Under the pieces are notes generated by a model. The model searched no databases. It was given only the letters and a program-made list of their open reading frames with translations, and was not told the DNA's origin. A program made the translations under genes and the position numbers. Shown here piece by piece: positions 6,363 through 14,028 of a DNA stretch of 20,033 nt. The first letter of the stretch is position 1; the number at the start of each line of letters is the position of its first letter. The DNA is taken from NCBI GenBank assembly GCA_026014905.1, contig JAOZHK010000255.1, positions 1 to 20,033 of the forward strand, written 5' to 3'. Source of the stretch: Candidatus Bathyarchaeota archaeon. Lineage in GTDB: Archaea > Thermoproteota > Bathyarchaeia > RBG-16-48-13 > GCA-020355125.

Positions 6363-7421
6363 ATGACGCGGATCCAACGTTTACGAGAAAAGCTACACCT
6401 GACAGCGTTGAACGGCTATTTAGTCACAAATATTCAAAACATATATTATCTCACTGGGTTTTTAGACGTCCCCAATCCATATCTTGCGCTTTTTGTTCCC
6501 CTTCAAGCTGACCCCATCCTCTTTACTCCTACACTTAGTTACGCAGCCGCTCAAGAGTCTGCACAAAATTGCACGATTCAAAAAGTCACACACCAAGATG
6601 CTGTGATTAAACTGATTACTGCGTTGGAAGGGCATCAGACTATTGGATTTGATAATCTTTCAATTCCACTGTATTTACTTCTTGGCTCCAAGTTACCTTC
6701 CTCCGCCTTCACTCATCAGCAAGACATTATTTCGACACTTCGACGTATAAAAGACGATCAGGAAATCGCATTAATCCGTCGCGCAGCTGAATTAACCGAT
6801 CAGGGAGCGATAGCTGGTTGTGAATTCGTTAGTGAAGGCGTTAAAGAATATGAGGTTGCCGCAGAAATCGAATATGCGATGAGACGAAGAGGGTCAGAAG
6901 GCGTGGCTTTCGAAACTGTTGTTGCTTCAGGTCCACGCGCTGCATTTCCTCATGGGTTAGCGACAGATCGAGTTCTTAAGCGGGGGGACGCTGTCGTCAT
7001 GGATCTCGGGGCTGTTGTTTCAGGCTATCGCTGTGATATAACACGGACCGTGATCGTCGGACCTCCATCAAAACAACAGGAGACGATCCTTTATATTGTA
7101 ATGGAAGCTCATAACCGCGCGTTAGATGCGATGCAGAGCGGCGTCCCTTCTCGAGAAATCGATGCCCTTGCCCGACAATATATCACCCAGCAAGGATTTG
7201 GTGAAAAGTTCATTCATAGCCTAGGGCATGGAGTAGGACTTGATGTTCACGAACCTCCATTTCTATCTGCACATAGCTCAGATATTTTAGAAGAGGGCAA
7301 TATTGTAACCGACGAACCGGGCATCTATCTCTCAACCTTTGGGGCTCGGATTGAAGATACAGTACTCATTAATTCAGATACAGCCGAAAAATTAACAATA
7401 GCCCCATATTATCTGCCCTAA
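6363..7421 (+). CDS. pepQ: M24 family Xaa-Pro dipeptidase/aminopeptidase
   Basis: A 352-residue cytosolic metallopeptidase that cleaves the bond before proline, helping to recycle proline-containing peptides. Residues 1-120 are the creatinase-like N-terminal domain (LNGYLVTNIQNIYYLTGF). The pita-bread catalytic domain follows from about 130. All five metal ligands are present: Asp214 (VMDLGA), Asp225 (RCDITRT), His289 (SLGHGVG), Glu318 (DEPGIY) and Glu331 (RIEDTV). The usual accessory histidines His197 and His296 are also there. The length is typical. AGGTGAG sits 5 bases ahead of the ATG. The gene is convergent with the cis-prenyltransferase operon, with only 7 bases between the stop codons. 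The sequence does not distinguish dipeptidase (PepQ) from aminopeptidase P activity, so the symbol is approximate. Confidence 0.92.
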   Translation: MTRIQRLREKLHLTALNGYLVTNIQNIYYLTGFLDVPNPYLALFVPLQADPILFTPTLSYAAAQESAQNCTIQKVTHQDAVIKLITALEGHQTIGFDNLSIPLYLLLGSKLPSSAFTHQQDIISTLRRIKDDQEIALIRRAAELTDQGAIAGCEFVSEGVKEYEVAAEIEYAMRRRGSEGVAFETVVASGPRAAFPHGLATDRVLKRGDAVVMDLGAVVSGYRCDITRTVIVGPPSKQQETILYIVMEAHNRALDAMQSGVPSREIDALARQYITQQGFGEKFIHSLGHGVGLDVHEPPFLSAHSSDILEEGNIVTDEPGIYLSTFGARIEDTVLINSDTAEKLTIAPYYLP

Positions 7422-7428
7422 AGCATGA

Positions 7429-8268
7429 TTATTGCCCATAGCGACGATCGCGTTTTTGGTATGTACGAATGACACGCCAAAAGTCGATGCGACGAAAGTC
7501 GGGCCAGAAAACATCGATGAAACATAATTCACTATATGCACATTGCCAGATCATAAAACCGCTTAACCGTTCTTCTCCGGAAGTGCGAAGGATTAAATCG
7601 GGCTCAGATTGAGGTAAATGTGCAGTATACAGATACTGTTCGATCACATCCTCAGTTATTTCATGAACTGCTAATTTACCTGTTTGAATCTGCCCAACAA
7701 TTTGTTTTGTCGCATCCACAATCTCTGCACGCCCCCCATAAGCTATTGCCATATTGAGGTAATGATTGAAATAGCCCGCTGTTGCTTCTTCAACTCGTTC
7801 AATCAGGTCTTGAAGATCAGGCGGGAGAAGCCGTCTCCGACCGATGATCTTAACTTGGACTTCATTTTTGTGTATTCGTTCGTCGACGAGAAGTTTAGTA
7901 AGCCGTTCTTCCATTAAACGCATTATTTCGTTTATTTCTTTAGATGATCGCTGAAAGTTTTGCATGGAGAACGCATAGATGGTGATGGATTTGATTTTCA
8001 AATCGAGACACCAGTCCAATAGCGATTCTACTGCATCAGCACCGTACTGATGTCCTTTCCATGGATCCTTACTATGTTCAAATGCCCATCGGCGATTTCC
8101 ATCCAAAATTATTCCGATGTGTTCAGGCGATTTCTCGTGCTTGATTTGGCTCCATAACACTCTTTCGTAAAGACGATATGTTATGGGGTTATACGCTAAT
8201 TTCCGGAATAAGATCGAAAGATAACGGTTCAAACCCGTGTTCCTTCCAGAGAACGGGCACAAGAGCAT
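7429..8268 (-). CDS. uppS: Cis-prenyltransferase (undecaprenyl/polyprenyl diphosphate synthase)
   Basis: Adds isopentenyl units in cis to an allylic diphosphate to make the long polyprenyl carrier lipid used for archaeal glycosylation. The signature HIGIILDGNRRWA is at residues 50-62, with catalytic Asp56. The GHQYGADAV helix follows. The C-terminal IPP-binding region DLILRTSGEERLSGFMIWQ is followed by YSELCF and FWPDF. Start: the ATG at 8268 overlaps the upstream phosphorylase gene by 40 bases. A TTG at 8232, whose bases overlap the upstream TGA (TTGA) and which has GGAAGGAA about 8 bases ahead, would give 267 residues and an N-terminus closer to archaeal relatives, so it is a serious alternative. 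It is the last gene of the - strand operon. The product chain length cannot be read. Confidence 0.93.
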   Translation of the reverse strand: MLLCPFSGRNTGLNRYLSILFRKLAYNPITYRLYERVLWSQIKHEKSPEHIGIILDGNRRWAFEHSKDPWKGHQYGADAVESLLDWCLDLKIKSITIYAFSMQNFQRSSKEINEIMRLMEERLTKLLVDERIHKNEVQVKIIGRRRLLPPDLQDLIERVEEATAGYFNHYLNMAIAYGGRAEIVDATKQIVGQIQTGKLAVHEITEDVIEQYLYTAHLPQSEPDLILRTSGEERLSGFMIWQCAYSELCFIDVFWPDFRRIDFWRVIRTYQKRDRRYGQ

Positions 8269-9008
8269 TGTTTCTTCCAGGAAACCCGACGAATCGCTTC
8301 TTCTAACACGGTACTCAGCCGCTGTGTCTGCCGTCGGGATCCTTCAGCGATAAGTTCAGCGGTTAATTGTTCCTGTAAGCCGGCAGCCATATTAGATATG
8401 AAACAGAGGGATGAATAACACATTTCTAATTCTCTTGCAAGAACTAGTTCAGGAATCGCTGTCATACCCGCGATATCGCATCCCAACTGTCGAAACATTC
8501 GAATTTCTGCGGGAGTTTCATAACGTGGACCTTCAGTACAAAGGTAAACCGCATGATCCCAGATTGTTTCATTATATTGTTGACTTGCTCCATGTAAAAG
8601 ATCGCTTAACTCAGGACAATAAGGTGTTGAAACATCGATATGCGTCACTGGAGCTTCATTGAAAAAAGTTTGTGTGCGGGATTTCGTAAAGTCGATGAAG
8701 TCACGTGGGATCACTAGATCTCCTACTTGATATTTAATATTGATTGCACCAACTGCATTCGTTCCAAAGATTCGTTCTACTCCAAGATTGTGAAGTGCCC
8801 AAATATTTGCTTGATAATTTATGTTATGGGGAGGAACTGTATGTTTGTCACCATGTCGAGGTAGGTAAGCGACCTCTTTTCCACCAAAATCACCTATGGT
8901 GATGATAGGTGATGGTCCATAAGGAGTTCCAATGCGTATCGGTTCTCCATCGGGGATAAAGGTGCGGATGCCTGTTCCTCCGATGATCCCGATGCGTGCT
9001 TTTTTCAT
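8229..9008 (-). CDS. MTAP/PNP family phosphorylase, probably 6-oxopurine (methylthioinosine) type
   Basis: A 259-residue trimeric-type nucleoside phosphorylase that splits (methylthio)nucleosides into a purine base and a sugar 1-phosphate. Seen: the phosphate loop GGTGIRTF (10-17), PRHG (50-53), the conserved NAVGAIN block (84-90), EGPRYETPAE (159-168) and GMTAIPE (181-187). At the base-recognition position the sequence is SNMAAGL with Asn206. True MTA phosphorylases have Asp there (the TDYDCW motif), while 6-oxopurine enzymes such as methylthioinosine phosphorylase or PNP have Asn. I therefore infer preference for methylthioinosine, inosine or guanosine over methylthioadenosine. GGAGGT precedes the ATG, inside the end of the upstream gene (1-base gap). 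Automatic annotation may name it mtnP. Confidence 0.88.
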   Translation of the reverse strand: MKKARIGIIGGTGIRTFIPDGEPIRIGTPYGPSPIITIGDFGGKEVAYLPRHGDKHTVPPHNINYQANIWALHNLGVERIFGTNAVGAINIKYQVGDLVIPRDFIDFTKSRTQTFFNEAPVTHIDVSTPYCPELSDLLHGASQQYNETIWDHAVYLCTEGPRYETPAEIRMFRQLGCDIAGMTAIPELVLARELEMCYSSLCFISNMAAGLQEQLTAELIAEGSRRQTQRLSTVLEEAIRRVSWKKQCSCARSLEGTRV

Positions 9009-9009
9009 G

Positions 9010-10137
9010 TTAAACCTCCATATTTAAGAAGTATTTATCAAAGCGTCGTCCTTGGCGTAATGTGACGAAAATGACGATAACAGTTGTGGCGATACTTAAT
9101 GCAATGACGGCAAATAATTCGATCCAATAAATACTTGGAACGGGGGATTGGGGAAGTAACAATATTTCAGAGACATGAAGCGCGATAATTCGCATCAAGA
9201 CAGCAACTACTAACCCAACTACACTCCATAGCATTCTGGAATCTCGGACAAAATAGAAATAGACGCCCAAGCCTCCAATAAAGATACTTGATGAGATTAC
9301 CAAGAGATCGACTGAAAATTTAAGTGATGTCCCGAGGACAAGCGCGAGATTGGGTAACCAGACGTCAATTGGGCCTACGTCTTCGAAGAGGATCTCAAGA
9401 GTCTGAGAAATGGCCAATCCACCTATTATGAAGGCAATTGCAGTTGTGAATAGTCGAATAAGATTTAATGGACTGGGATAGATGAACTCAGAGATAACCT
9501 TATCGACAGCAAAGCCTTTCATCATCAAGAGGATTCCAATAATGACGGCCAGTATAAAGCCGGGATTGACGAATTCGATGTATTGCCACATCACTCCCAT
9601 CACGAGAAGGAGGAGTCCAGGGACTCCAAGGACCCAACGAGAATAGTATGGGTCTTCTAAGACCCGTCGAAGATAGCGGGAAAATAGAGCCCAACTCTCC
9701 TCAATTGTTTCGCTATGACGAACAACGATTCGTTTCACTGATATGAGGGGGATCTGCGACTGTATAATTGGAATTACCTCTTCATCACTAAACCCATCAG
9801 TCACGAGAATAGCGTTGTCCGCAGGAAACTGCTGTAAGACTTCAATTAATTGGTCGTGGAGTTGCTTATCGGCGGTGAATCCTCCTCTTTTTGATCCCGA
9901 TATTGTGACGATTTCGTAATCAGCGTCATGTAATTCTGTGGATAAGGAATCATAGGTTTGCAATGCACCAAAGATGGCATTTGCGTCGCTTTCTTCAGGG
10001 TCGGTGAGAACCAAGGCAGTAGCTGCATGAAGGTTCGCTGCTCGACCGATAATTGGGGTCTGGATATCAGCCTTTTCTCCGATGTCATCGTCGCGATCAA
10101 CACATAAGACTAAAATGCGCTCAATGGACTTTGACAT
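9010..10137 (-). CDS. DUF373 family membrane protein
   Basis: A 375-residue archaeal DUF373 protein. The N-terminal cytosolic part (1-165) begins ILVLCVDRDDDIGEKA and contains TPIIGR (27-32), ADYEIVTISGS and AILVTDGFSDEEVIP, which are family hallmarks with many acidic residues in loops. From about 168 to the end there are six to seven membrane spans, the last ending before a basic tail (RQGRRFDKYF). Its function is unknown; the Asp-rich loops after beta strands recall TOPRIM/Rossmann-like nucleotide or metal sites, but that is inference. AGAGGATT lies about 6 bases ahead of the ATG. It sits between the coiled-coil gene (25-base gap) and the phosphorylase gene (1-base gap). Confidence 0.9.
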   Translation of the reverse strand: MSKSIERILVLCVDRDDDIGEKADIQTPIIGRAANLHAATALVLTDPEESDANAIFGALQTYDSLSTELHDADYEIVTISGSKRGGFTADKQLHDQLIEVLQQFPADNAILVTDGFSDEEVIPIIQSQIPLISVKRIVVRHSETIEESWALFSRYLRRVLEDPYYSRWVLGVPGLLLLVMGVMWQYIEFVNPGFILAVIIGILLMMKGFAVDKVISEFIYPSPLNLIRLFTTAIAFIIGGLAISQTLEILFEDVGPIDVWLPNLALVLGTSLKFSVDLLVISSSIFIGGLGVYFYFVRDSRMLWSVVGLVVAVLMRIIALHVSEILLLPQSPVPSIYWIELFAVIALSIATTVIVIFVTLRQGRRFDKYFLNMEV

Positions 10138-10162
10138 CGAATCCTCTTACCGCAAGCTCAAG

Positions 10163-11029
10163 TTATATGTAACCTTTTTCCTTTAATACTTTAAAGTCGT
10201 TAAACGATATCTTCTTTTGTGCTTTAATTTTTTTCTTTGCGTCGGATCCTTTCGAAGATAGTCGGGAGTGTAACGAGGTTTGCATGTCTTCGTTTTTGTT
10301 TTGATTTATTGTCTGGATCAATAATTGGAGTTCATGATCTAGTGTGGAATATTGTGTTTGATATTTCTGGAGGAGGGTACGTTGTGTGAGGACATTGTAA
10401 TGAGCTTGATCCGCAGCTTCCTGAGTTTGCTCGAGTAGTTTAACTTTTGTGAGCATGAGGTTATGGTTGCTTTGGCTTTCTTGTGCTAATTGTTGGATCG
10501 TGGAAAAAATTTCTTTTATTTGTGTCGTGAGCTGCGTCATGGTTTGCTTTCGCTGTTTTTGACTCTCCATTAGACAGGTGATTGTGCCGTGGAATTGTGC
10601 TTCATGTTCAAGAGCAGTTATTCGACTGATGATTTGCTGTTCTTGAGGAGCTGAATATGGTGAAGTTTGGATACTCCATTCCAAACGCTGTATCTCTTGT
10701 TGAACCTGGGAGGGATTACTGGTAACTTTTCGTTGTTGAGTTGTGAGAATCTGTTCTTGAATAAGATATTCTTGTTGAATGGCATGGAGGCGATCTTTGT
10801 ATGTTTCGCGACGGGTTTTTAGTCTTTTGATTTGGTCATTGAATTGATTACGGCGGGTTTTATAGTTGTGTACTTCGTTTCGAAGAGTCTGGCATTGTTG
10901 GTTTAAATGGTCTCGTTTAGAAGTCCATCGTTCACAGTCGAGGGTAGTTTGATTAATTGCTTCAGATAGAGAATTTTGTTGAGTTTGGAGATCTTTCACC
11001 TGCGCATGAAGGATGTCATTCTGATTCAT
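10163..11029 (-). CDS. Coiled-coil protein (COG1340-like)
   Basis: About 288 residues, nearly all coiled coil and very rich in Gln, Lys, Arg and Leu. The block RNEVHNYKTRRNQFNDQIKR, the segment IQRLEWSIQTSPYSAPQEQQ (a helix break near the middle) and the C-terminal KISFNDFKVLKEKGYI match the pattern I know from the archaeal COG1340 coiled-coil family, though the protein is more Gln-rich than usual. No enzymatic motif is present. The family's function is not established; a scaffold or a translation-linked role has been suggested from gene context. I chose the ATG at 11029 with a weak GGAT ahead; the frame extends 4 codons to a TTG at 11041. It lies between the GPN GTPase and DUF373 genes in one operon. 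Confidence 0.8.
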   Translation of the reverse strand: MNQNDILHAQVKDLQTQQNSLSEAINQTTLDCERWTSKRDHLNQQCQTLRNEVHNYKTRRNQFNDQIKRLKTRRETYKDRLHAIQQEYLIQEQILTTQQRKVTSNPSQVQQEIQRLEWSIQTSPYSAPQEQQIISRITALEHEAQFHGTITCLMESQKQRKQTMTQLTTQIKEIFSTIQQLAQESQSNHNLMLTKVKLLEQTQEAADQAHYNVLTQRTLLQKYQTQYSTLDHELQLLIQTINQNKNEDMQTSLHSRLSSKGSDAKKKIKAQKKISFNDFKVLKEKGYI

Positions 11030-11075
11030 CAATGGATCCAACTGTAGTAGTTGTAGCTATCGCTATTCGTTGAAA

Positions 11076-11834
11076 TTAAATGATTTCCTCTCCACCTGCA
11101 AAGATATTCATTAATATCGAATGCAGTTCAATAAAGCCTTGCTCTCTTGAGGAGGATACAGGGATTAAGGAAAAGGAGAGCCCTAATCGAGATATCAGCT
11201 GAATAACCCCTCGACTCATCAAACGTTTAGTTCCAGATAGTTCTTCTTCAATAGCATTTTCTAATGTGTTATAGCGGGTGCCCCAGCGTAGTATTCGTCT
11301 CACGATTTTTGGCGGTAATAGATCTGTTTTTGATAGAAGGGATACTTGCGGCAGAAAGAATCGGTTTTGGATCGCAGTGGCAAGAAACATATTCGACACA
11401 TAATTGAGGGGGTGTGAAGAAAAGGCTGAGTCAAAGAGATAGAGAATGGCTTTTTGATCATAACTTATTTCATTTGCAATGTAAAGACCGCTTTGTCTAA
11501 ACGCGAATAATTCTAATTGCCCTGGTGAATCAACAAGAACATAATCCGCATTTGTAGCTTCCAACTCTGCGCGGATTGAATCAATCTCAGTCGCAATCAG
11601 ATCAGTTGCCATAACAAGTGCGCCGTTAGGGCCAAGAGTGTATTTTTCCATTAAATCATTAATAGAGACATAGTCTCGAACATCAACAGCGGGCGCGTAA
11701 GGGAGGTGGAGCACACCAGGATCGAGATTTAGAGCAATGACGTTCTGTTTTTTCATTCGCAACCAATCGGAAAAACTTGCGGTAAGAAGGGATTTCCCTG
11801 ATCCGGCAGTACCAACAATAAAAATAACGTACAT
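11076..11834 (-). CDS. GPN-loop GTPase
   Basis: A 252-residue GPN GTPase, the archaeal relative of eukaryotic GPN1-3, which help assemble and import RNA polymerase II. It forms constitutive dimers. Seen: P-loop GTAGSGKS (8-15), LNLDPG (36-40 region), the defining Gly-Pro-Asn at 68-70 (TLGPNGAL), the G3 motif DSPGQLELF (102-110) and SKTD (168-171) as the base-recognition motif. The length is normal for archaeal single-domain members. The ATG at 11834 has AGGGCGAT upstream and follows the CinA-like gene by 24 bases. In archaea its partner is unknown; the linked zinc-ribbon, coiled-coil and DUF373 genes are worth testing as partners. Confidence 0.93.
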   Translation of the reverse strand: MYVIFIVGTAGSGKSLLTASFSDWLRMKKQNVIALNLDPGVLHLPYAPAVDVRDYVSINDLMEKYTLGPNGALVMATDLIATEIDSIRAELEATNADYVLVDSPGQLELFAFRQSGLYIANEISYDQKAILYLFDSAFSSHPLNYVSNMFLATAIQNRFFLPQVSLLSKTDLLPPKIVRRILRWGTRYNTLENAIEEELSGTKRLMSRGVIQLISRLGLSFSLIPVSSSREQGFIELHSILMNIFAGGEEII

Positions 11835-11858
11835 TGCTTTAATCGCCCTGAATATAAG

Positions 11859-12671
11859 TTATGATGAGGAGTGAACTATCCCACCATTTTCTGTTATTAA
11901 TCGCGTTATGAAAATTTCCACCGCATTCAAATTGTTGATGGCATCTTTTTTAGCTGATGCTGATGTGGAAAGATGGAGATCAATAATAGGAATTGGTTCT
12001 GCTGCTTGCGGATGTGATTTGATATAAACTGTAGGATGTTGTGTCATAGTTAGATCAATTAAAGGCGCAAGAGCGGACTCAATAATCTCTTTAATCAATA
12101 GATTCTTTTCGAAGAATTGAAGATTGCCGACCGCTTTAGTTATGAGTGGAATGATACTAGCTTGAAAAATTGCTTTCATTTCAGAGGGGACACCTGGTAA
12201 ATTAATGATCGTTGATGGCCCTGAAAACGATAAAACAGCTGGAGCTGTTCCGACAGGATTAGGGAGAGGACGAGAATCTTTTGGCAGATGCGCCATTTTT
12301 AACCGAGCGGAAGTTAATACAATTTTCTCTTTTCTAATTTGTTCATACTGCTGATATTTCTGTCGAATGATTTGTAAAGCATCAGAATGCATGGTCAATG
12401 GAACATCTAATACCTGGGCAACAGCTTCAAGAGTTTTGTCATCAAATGTTGGTCCTAATCCTCCAGTTGTAATAATTAGCGCAGGTTTCCGATTCAACGC
12501 GTCTTGCACTACTGATTGGATCTCATGAAGTTGATCGCCTGCGATAGTTATTCTCTGCACTTGCCCCCCAAGCTGGGTGATATTTTTTGCTAACCAATGA
12601 GCGTTAGTATTTAAGATTCTGCCAATTAATAACTCGGTACCTAAACAGATTAGTTCGACCATGAAGGGCAT
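11859..12671 (-). CDS. CinA-like MoCF-domain protein (nicotinamide mononucleotide/FAD-type pyrophosphatase family)
   Basis: About 270 residues. The N-terminal MoaB/MogA-type domain is clear: MVELICLGTELLIGRILNTNAHWLA, then GDQLHEI, then ITTGGLGPTFDDKT with the GGLGPT loop, LPNPVGTAPA and NLPGVPSEM. This is the COG1058 (CinA N-terminal) family; bacterial relatives hydrolyse ADP-ribose or NAD-type pyrophosphates. The C-terminal amidase domain of bacterial CinA (PncC) is missing, as in most archaeal members; instead there is an alpha/beta domain of about 90 residues. The frame is open to a GTG at 12701. I chose the ATG at 12671 because a GGAGG lies about 14 bases ahead and the family starts close to the VELICLG strand; the Met three codons later (12662) is also possible. 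The start lies 9 bases past the zinc-ribbon stop. Confidence 0.87.
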   Translation of the reverse strand: MPFMVELICLGTELLIGRILNTNAHWLAKNITQLGGQVQRITIAGDQLHEIQSVVQDALNRKPALIITTGGLGPTFDDKTLEAVAQVLDVPLTMHSDALQIIRQKYQQYEQIRKEKIVLTSARLKMAHLPKDSRPLPNPVGTAPAVLSFSGPSTIINLPGVPSEMKAIFQASIIPLITKAVGNLQFFEKNLLIKEIIESALAPLIDLTMTQHPTVYIKSHPQAAEPIPIIDLHLSTSASAKKDAINNLNAVEIFITRLITENGGIVHSSS

Positions 12672-12679
12672 AGAAGAAG

Positions 12680-12883
12680 TTAATCCCTCCGAGAGAACCA
12701 CCAGGAAAGATATTCTTTTCGCTTTTTTTTCCGTTCGTCCTCTTCGGTTGCATCGGGTCGATTTTTATCACGTAGCTCCACGATTTCTTGAAAAGTTAGA
12801 GATAATCCGCAACTTTTACAAACGTTGCGTTTAACCTGGGAGTCATAGTGCATATCTCCCCCACATTCTGGACAATAAGGCAT
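12680..12883 (-). CDS. Small zinc-ribbon protein
   Basis: A 67-residue protein with one four-Cys zinc ribbon, CPEC at residues 4-7 and CKSC at 22-25. A short helix follows (FQEIVELRDKN), then a highly charged linker (EEDERKKKRK) and an aromatic/basic end (EYLSWWFSRRD). The ribbon resembles those of TFB, TFS and ribosomal or RNA-polymerase subunits, so it probably binds nucleic acid or a translation/transcription complex. The exact role is unknown; similar short proteins with a C-terminal WW are common in archaea as far as I recall. It is the first gene of the seven-gene - strand operon, with a weak GGAAG ahead of the ATG and a TATA box about 55-60 bases upstream. Confidence 0.82.
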   Translation of the reverse strand: MPYCPECGGDMHYDSQVKRNVCKSCGLSLTFQEIVELRDKNRPDATEEDERKKKRKEYLSWWFSRRD

Positions 12884-12936
12884 TCTTTTAACTTCCGTGA
12901 AGTCACATTGTCACTTAGTATGAAGTGTGTGTTATG

Positions 12937-12948
12937 GATAAATATAAG
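12937..12948 (-). promoter_or_regulatory. TATA box of the seven-gene operon
   Basis: On the - strand the element reads CTTATATTTATC, centred about 60 bases before the ATG at 12883. It is the strongest TATA-like sequence ahead of the operon, and all later gaps in the operon are short (1-46 bases). Confidence 0.45.
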
Positions 12949-13064
12949 GATTGATAAATCCGCTTCCGCCTTCTCAGAGTCTTATACAAGAAGCTTATAG
13001 CGACGTGATTGTTAAGACGCGAGCTATTACCAATAGTTAGATAAGGGGTTAAGGAATGTAATTG

Positions 13065-13076
13065 TTGATATAACTT
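13065..13076 (+). promoter_or_regulatory. TATA box of the winged-helix gene
   Basis: TTGATATAACTT is centred 26 bases before the ATG at 13097. With no Shine-Dalgarno sequence present, this is the standard arrangement for a leaderless transcript. Confidence 0.5.
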
Positions 13077-13096
13077 GTAATATGTGAAAACATTAG

Positions 13097-13354
13097 ATGC
13101 CCCAAGCTAGGAAAGGGATTGTACAGATACGATTTGAAATTCTGGAGTATCTTTACTATAATCCAGAAGCACAACCTAGAACTCATATCTGGAGACGTGC
13201 AACAACATTAAGCTATGACGACTTTCTGAAACATTTATTGTATTTAATTGAAAAAAGCTTAGTAAAAGCGGCGGAAGATGGGGATTGTGAGATTACTGCT
13301 CAGGGTCGTAAGATTTATGATTCCCTCAGAAATGTCTTGTTTTCGATACTCTAG
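13097..13354 (+). CDS. Small winged-helix DNA-binding protein
   Basis: An 85-residue protein that fits the archaeal HTH_45-type winged helix: helix 1 (IVQIRFEILEYLY), helix 2 (RTHIWRRATT), recognition helix (SYDDFLKHLLYLIEKSLV), then the wing (KAAEDGDCEITAQGRKIYDSL) with its conserved T-x-x-G-R. Such proteins are usually dimeric transcription regulators. It appears leaderless. The gene stands between the divergent - strand operon and the TIR-like gene, so it could regulate either or itself. The ligand or signal is unknown; there is no sensor domain. Confidence 0.75.
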   Translation: MPQARKGIVQIRFEILEYLYYNPEAQPRTHIWRRATTLSYDDFLKHLLYLIEKSLVKAAEDGDCEITAQGRKIYDSLRNVLFSIL

Positions 13355-13482
13355 TCACATAGATCCCATAATCACTAGATTTTCGATGTGCGTAGCGTAC
13401 AAGTAATTCAGAGATAAATTTCTTGAACTCATGATAAAAGCCTTTAAGCGCTATCTCTATTTCTAATGTGGAGAAACCCTCA

Positions 13483-13974
13483 ATGACAGTAATTACCCTA
13501 AGGAGGGAAGCACAGACAGTTGGTTTTGGGCAGCGGGCGGTACCACAGATCTTCATTGCTCATAGTCTTATCTCAAATAAATGGGTAGATGAGATTACAA
13601 CTACTCTTAAACAAGCTCAGGTTAATCCACTGTTTGCGGAGCAGTTGCGGAATCAACCTCTCTACCTAATCATTCAAGCTTTATTCCAGTCTGATGCAAT
13701 GTTTATGATTATAACAAAAAAGGCTCTTCAGCGGAAAACGATTCGAGATTGGATGTTGTTTGAATTAGGGCTAGCGAGAGGAAGATGGAGACCCCGCGTA
13801 ATAGGAGAGGTTTCACAGATACCCGTATTTGTATGGCGAGATACCACTCTTCGATTATCGAAAGTACAACCCCTCGGATTGGTTACAGAGACAAAAAAGG
13901 TTCAAATGAATAGTAAAAAATCCCGAGAGACCATGTTACACGATATGCAAATTATTGCACTGAATCTGTTATAG
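13483..13974 (+). CDS. Stand-alone TIR-like domain protein
   Basis: About 163 residues. The order fits a TIR or TIR-like (nucleotide-processing) fold: strand 1 PQIFIAHS (near residue 21-28), a helix with Trp (NKWVDEITTTLKQA), strand 2 VNPLFAE, helix ALFQSDA, strand MFMIIT, then RDWMLFELGLARGR, whose Trp-x-x-x-x-Glu-Leu pattern matches the segment bearing the catalytic Glu of NAD-cleaving TIR domains (Glu94 here). A last strand RVIGEVSQIPVFVW follows. The C-terminus (KKSRETMLHDM) is helical. There is no partner domain. I chose the ATG at 13483 with GTGGAG about 10 bases ahead; the frame opens at a GTG at 13468. purB follows after 54 bases and may be co-transcribed. A nucleoside deoxyribosyltransferase-like fold is the main alternative. 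Activity is unproven. Confidence 0.6.
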   Translation: MTVITLRREAQTVGFGQRAVPQIFIAHSLISNKWVDEITTTLKQAQVNPLFAEQLRNQPLYLIIQALFQSDAMFMIITKKALQRKTIRDWMLFELGLARGRWRPRVIGEVSQIPVFVWRDTTLRLSKVQPLGLVTETKKVQMNSKKSRETMLHDMQIIALNLL

Positions 13975-14028
13975 AAATCACTTCAATTATAGGAGTAGAA
14001 ATAAAGGAATAACCCAGGTAGAATCATC

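Noticed and set aside
13326..13556. 76-codon - strand ORF between the winged-helix and TIR-like genes
   Set aside because: It overlaps the ends of both + strand genes and shows no family pattern; it is best explained as a shadow frame.
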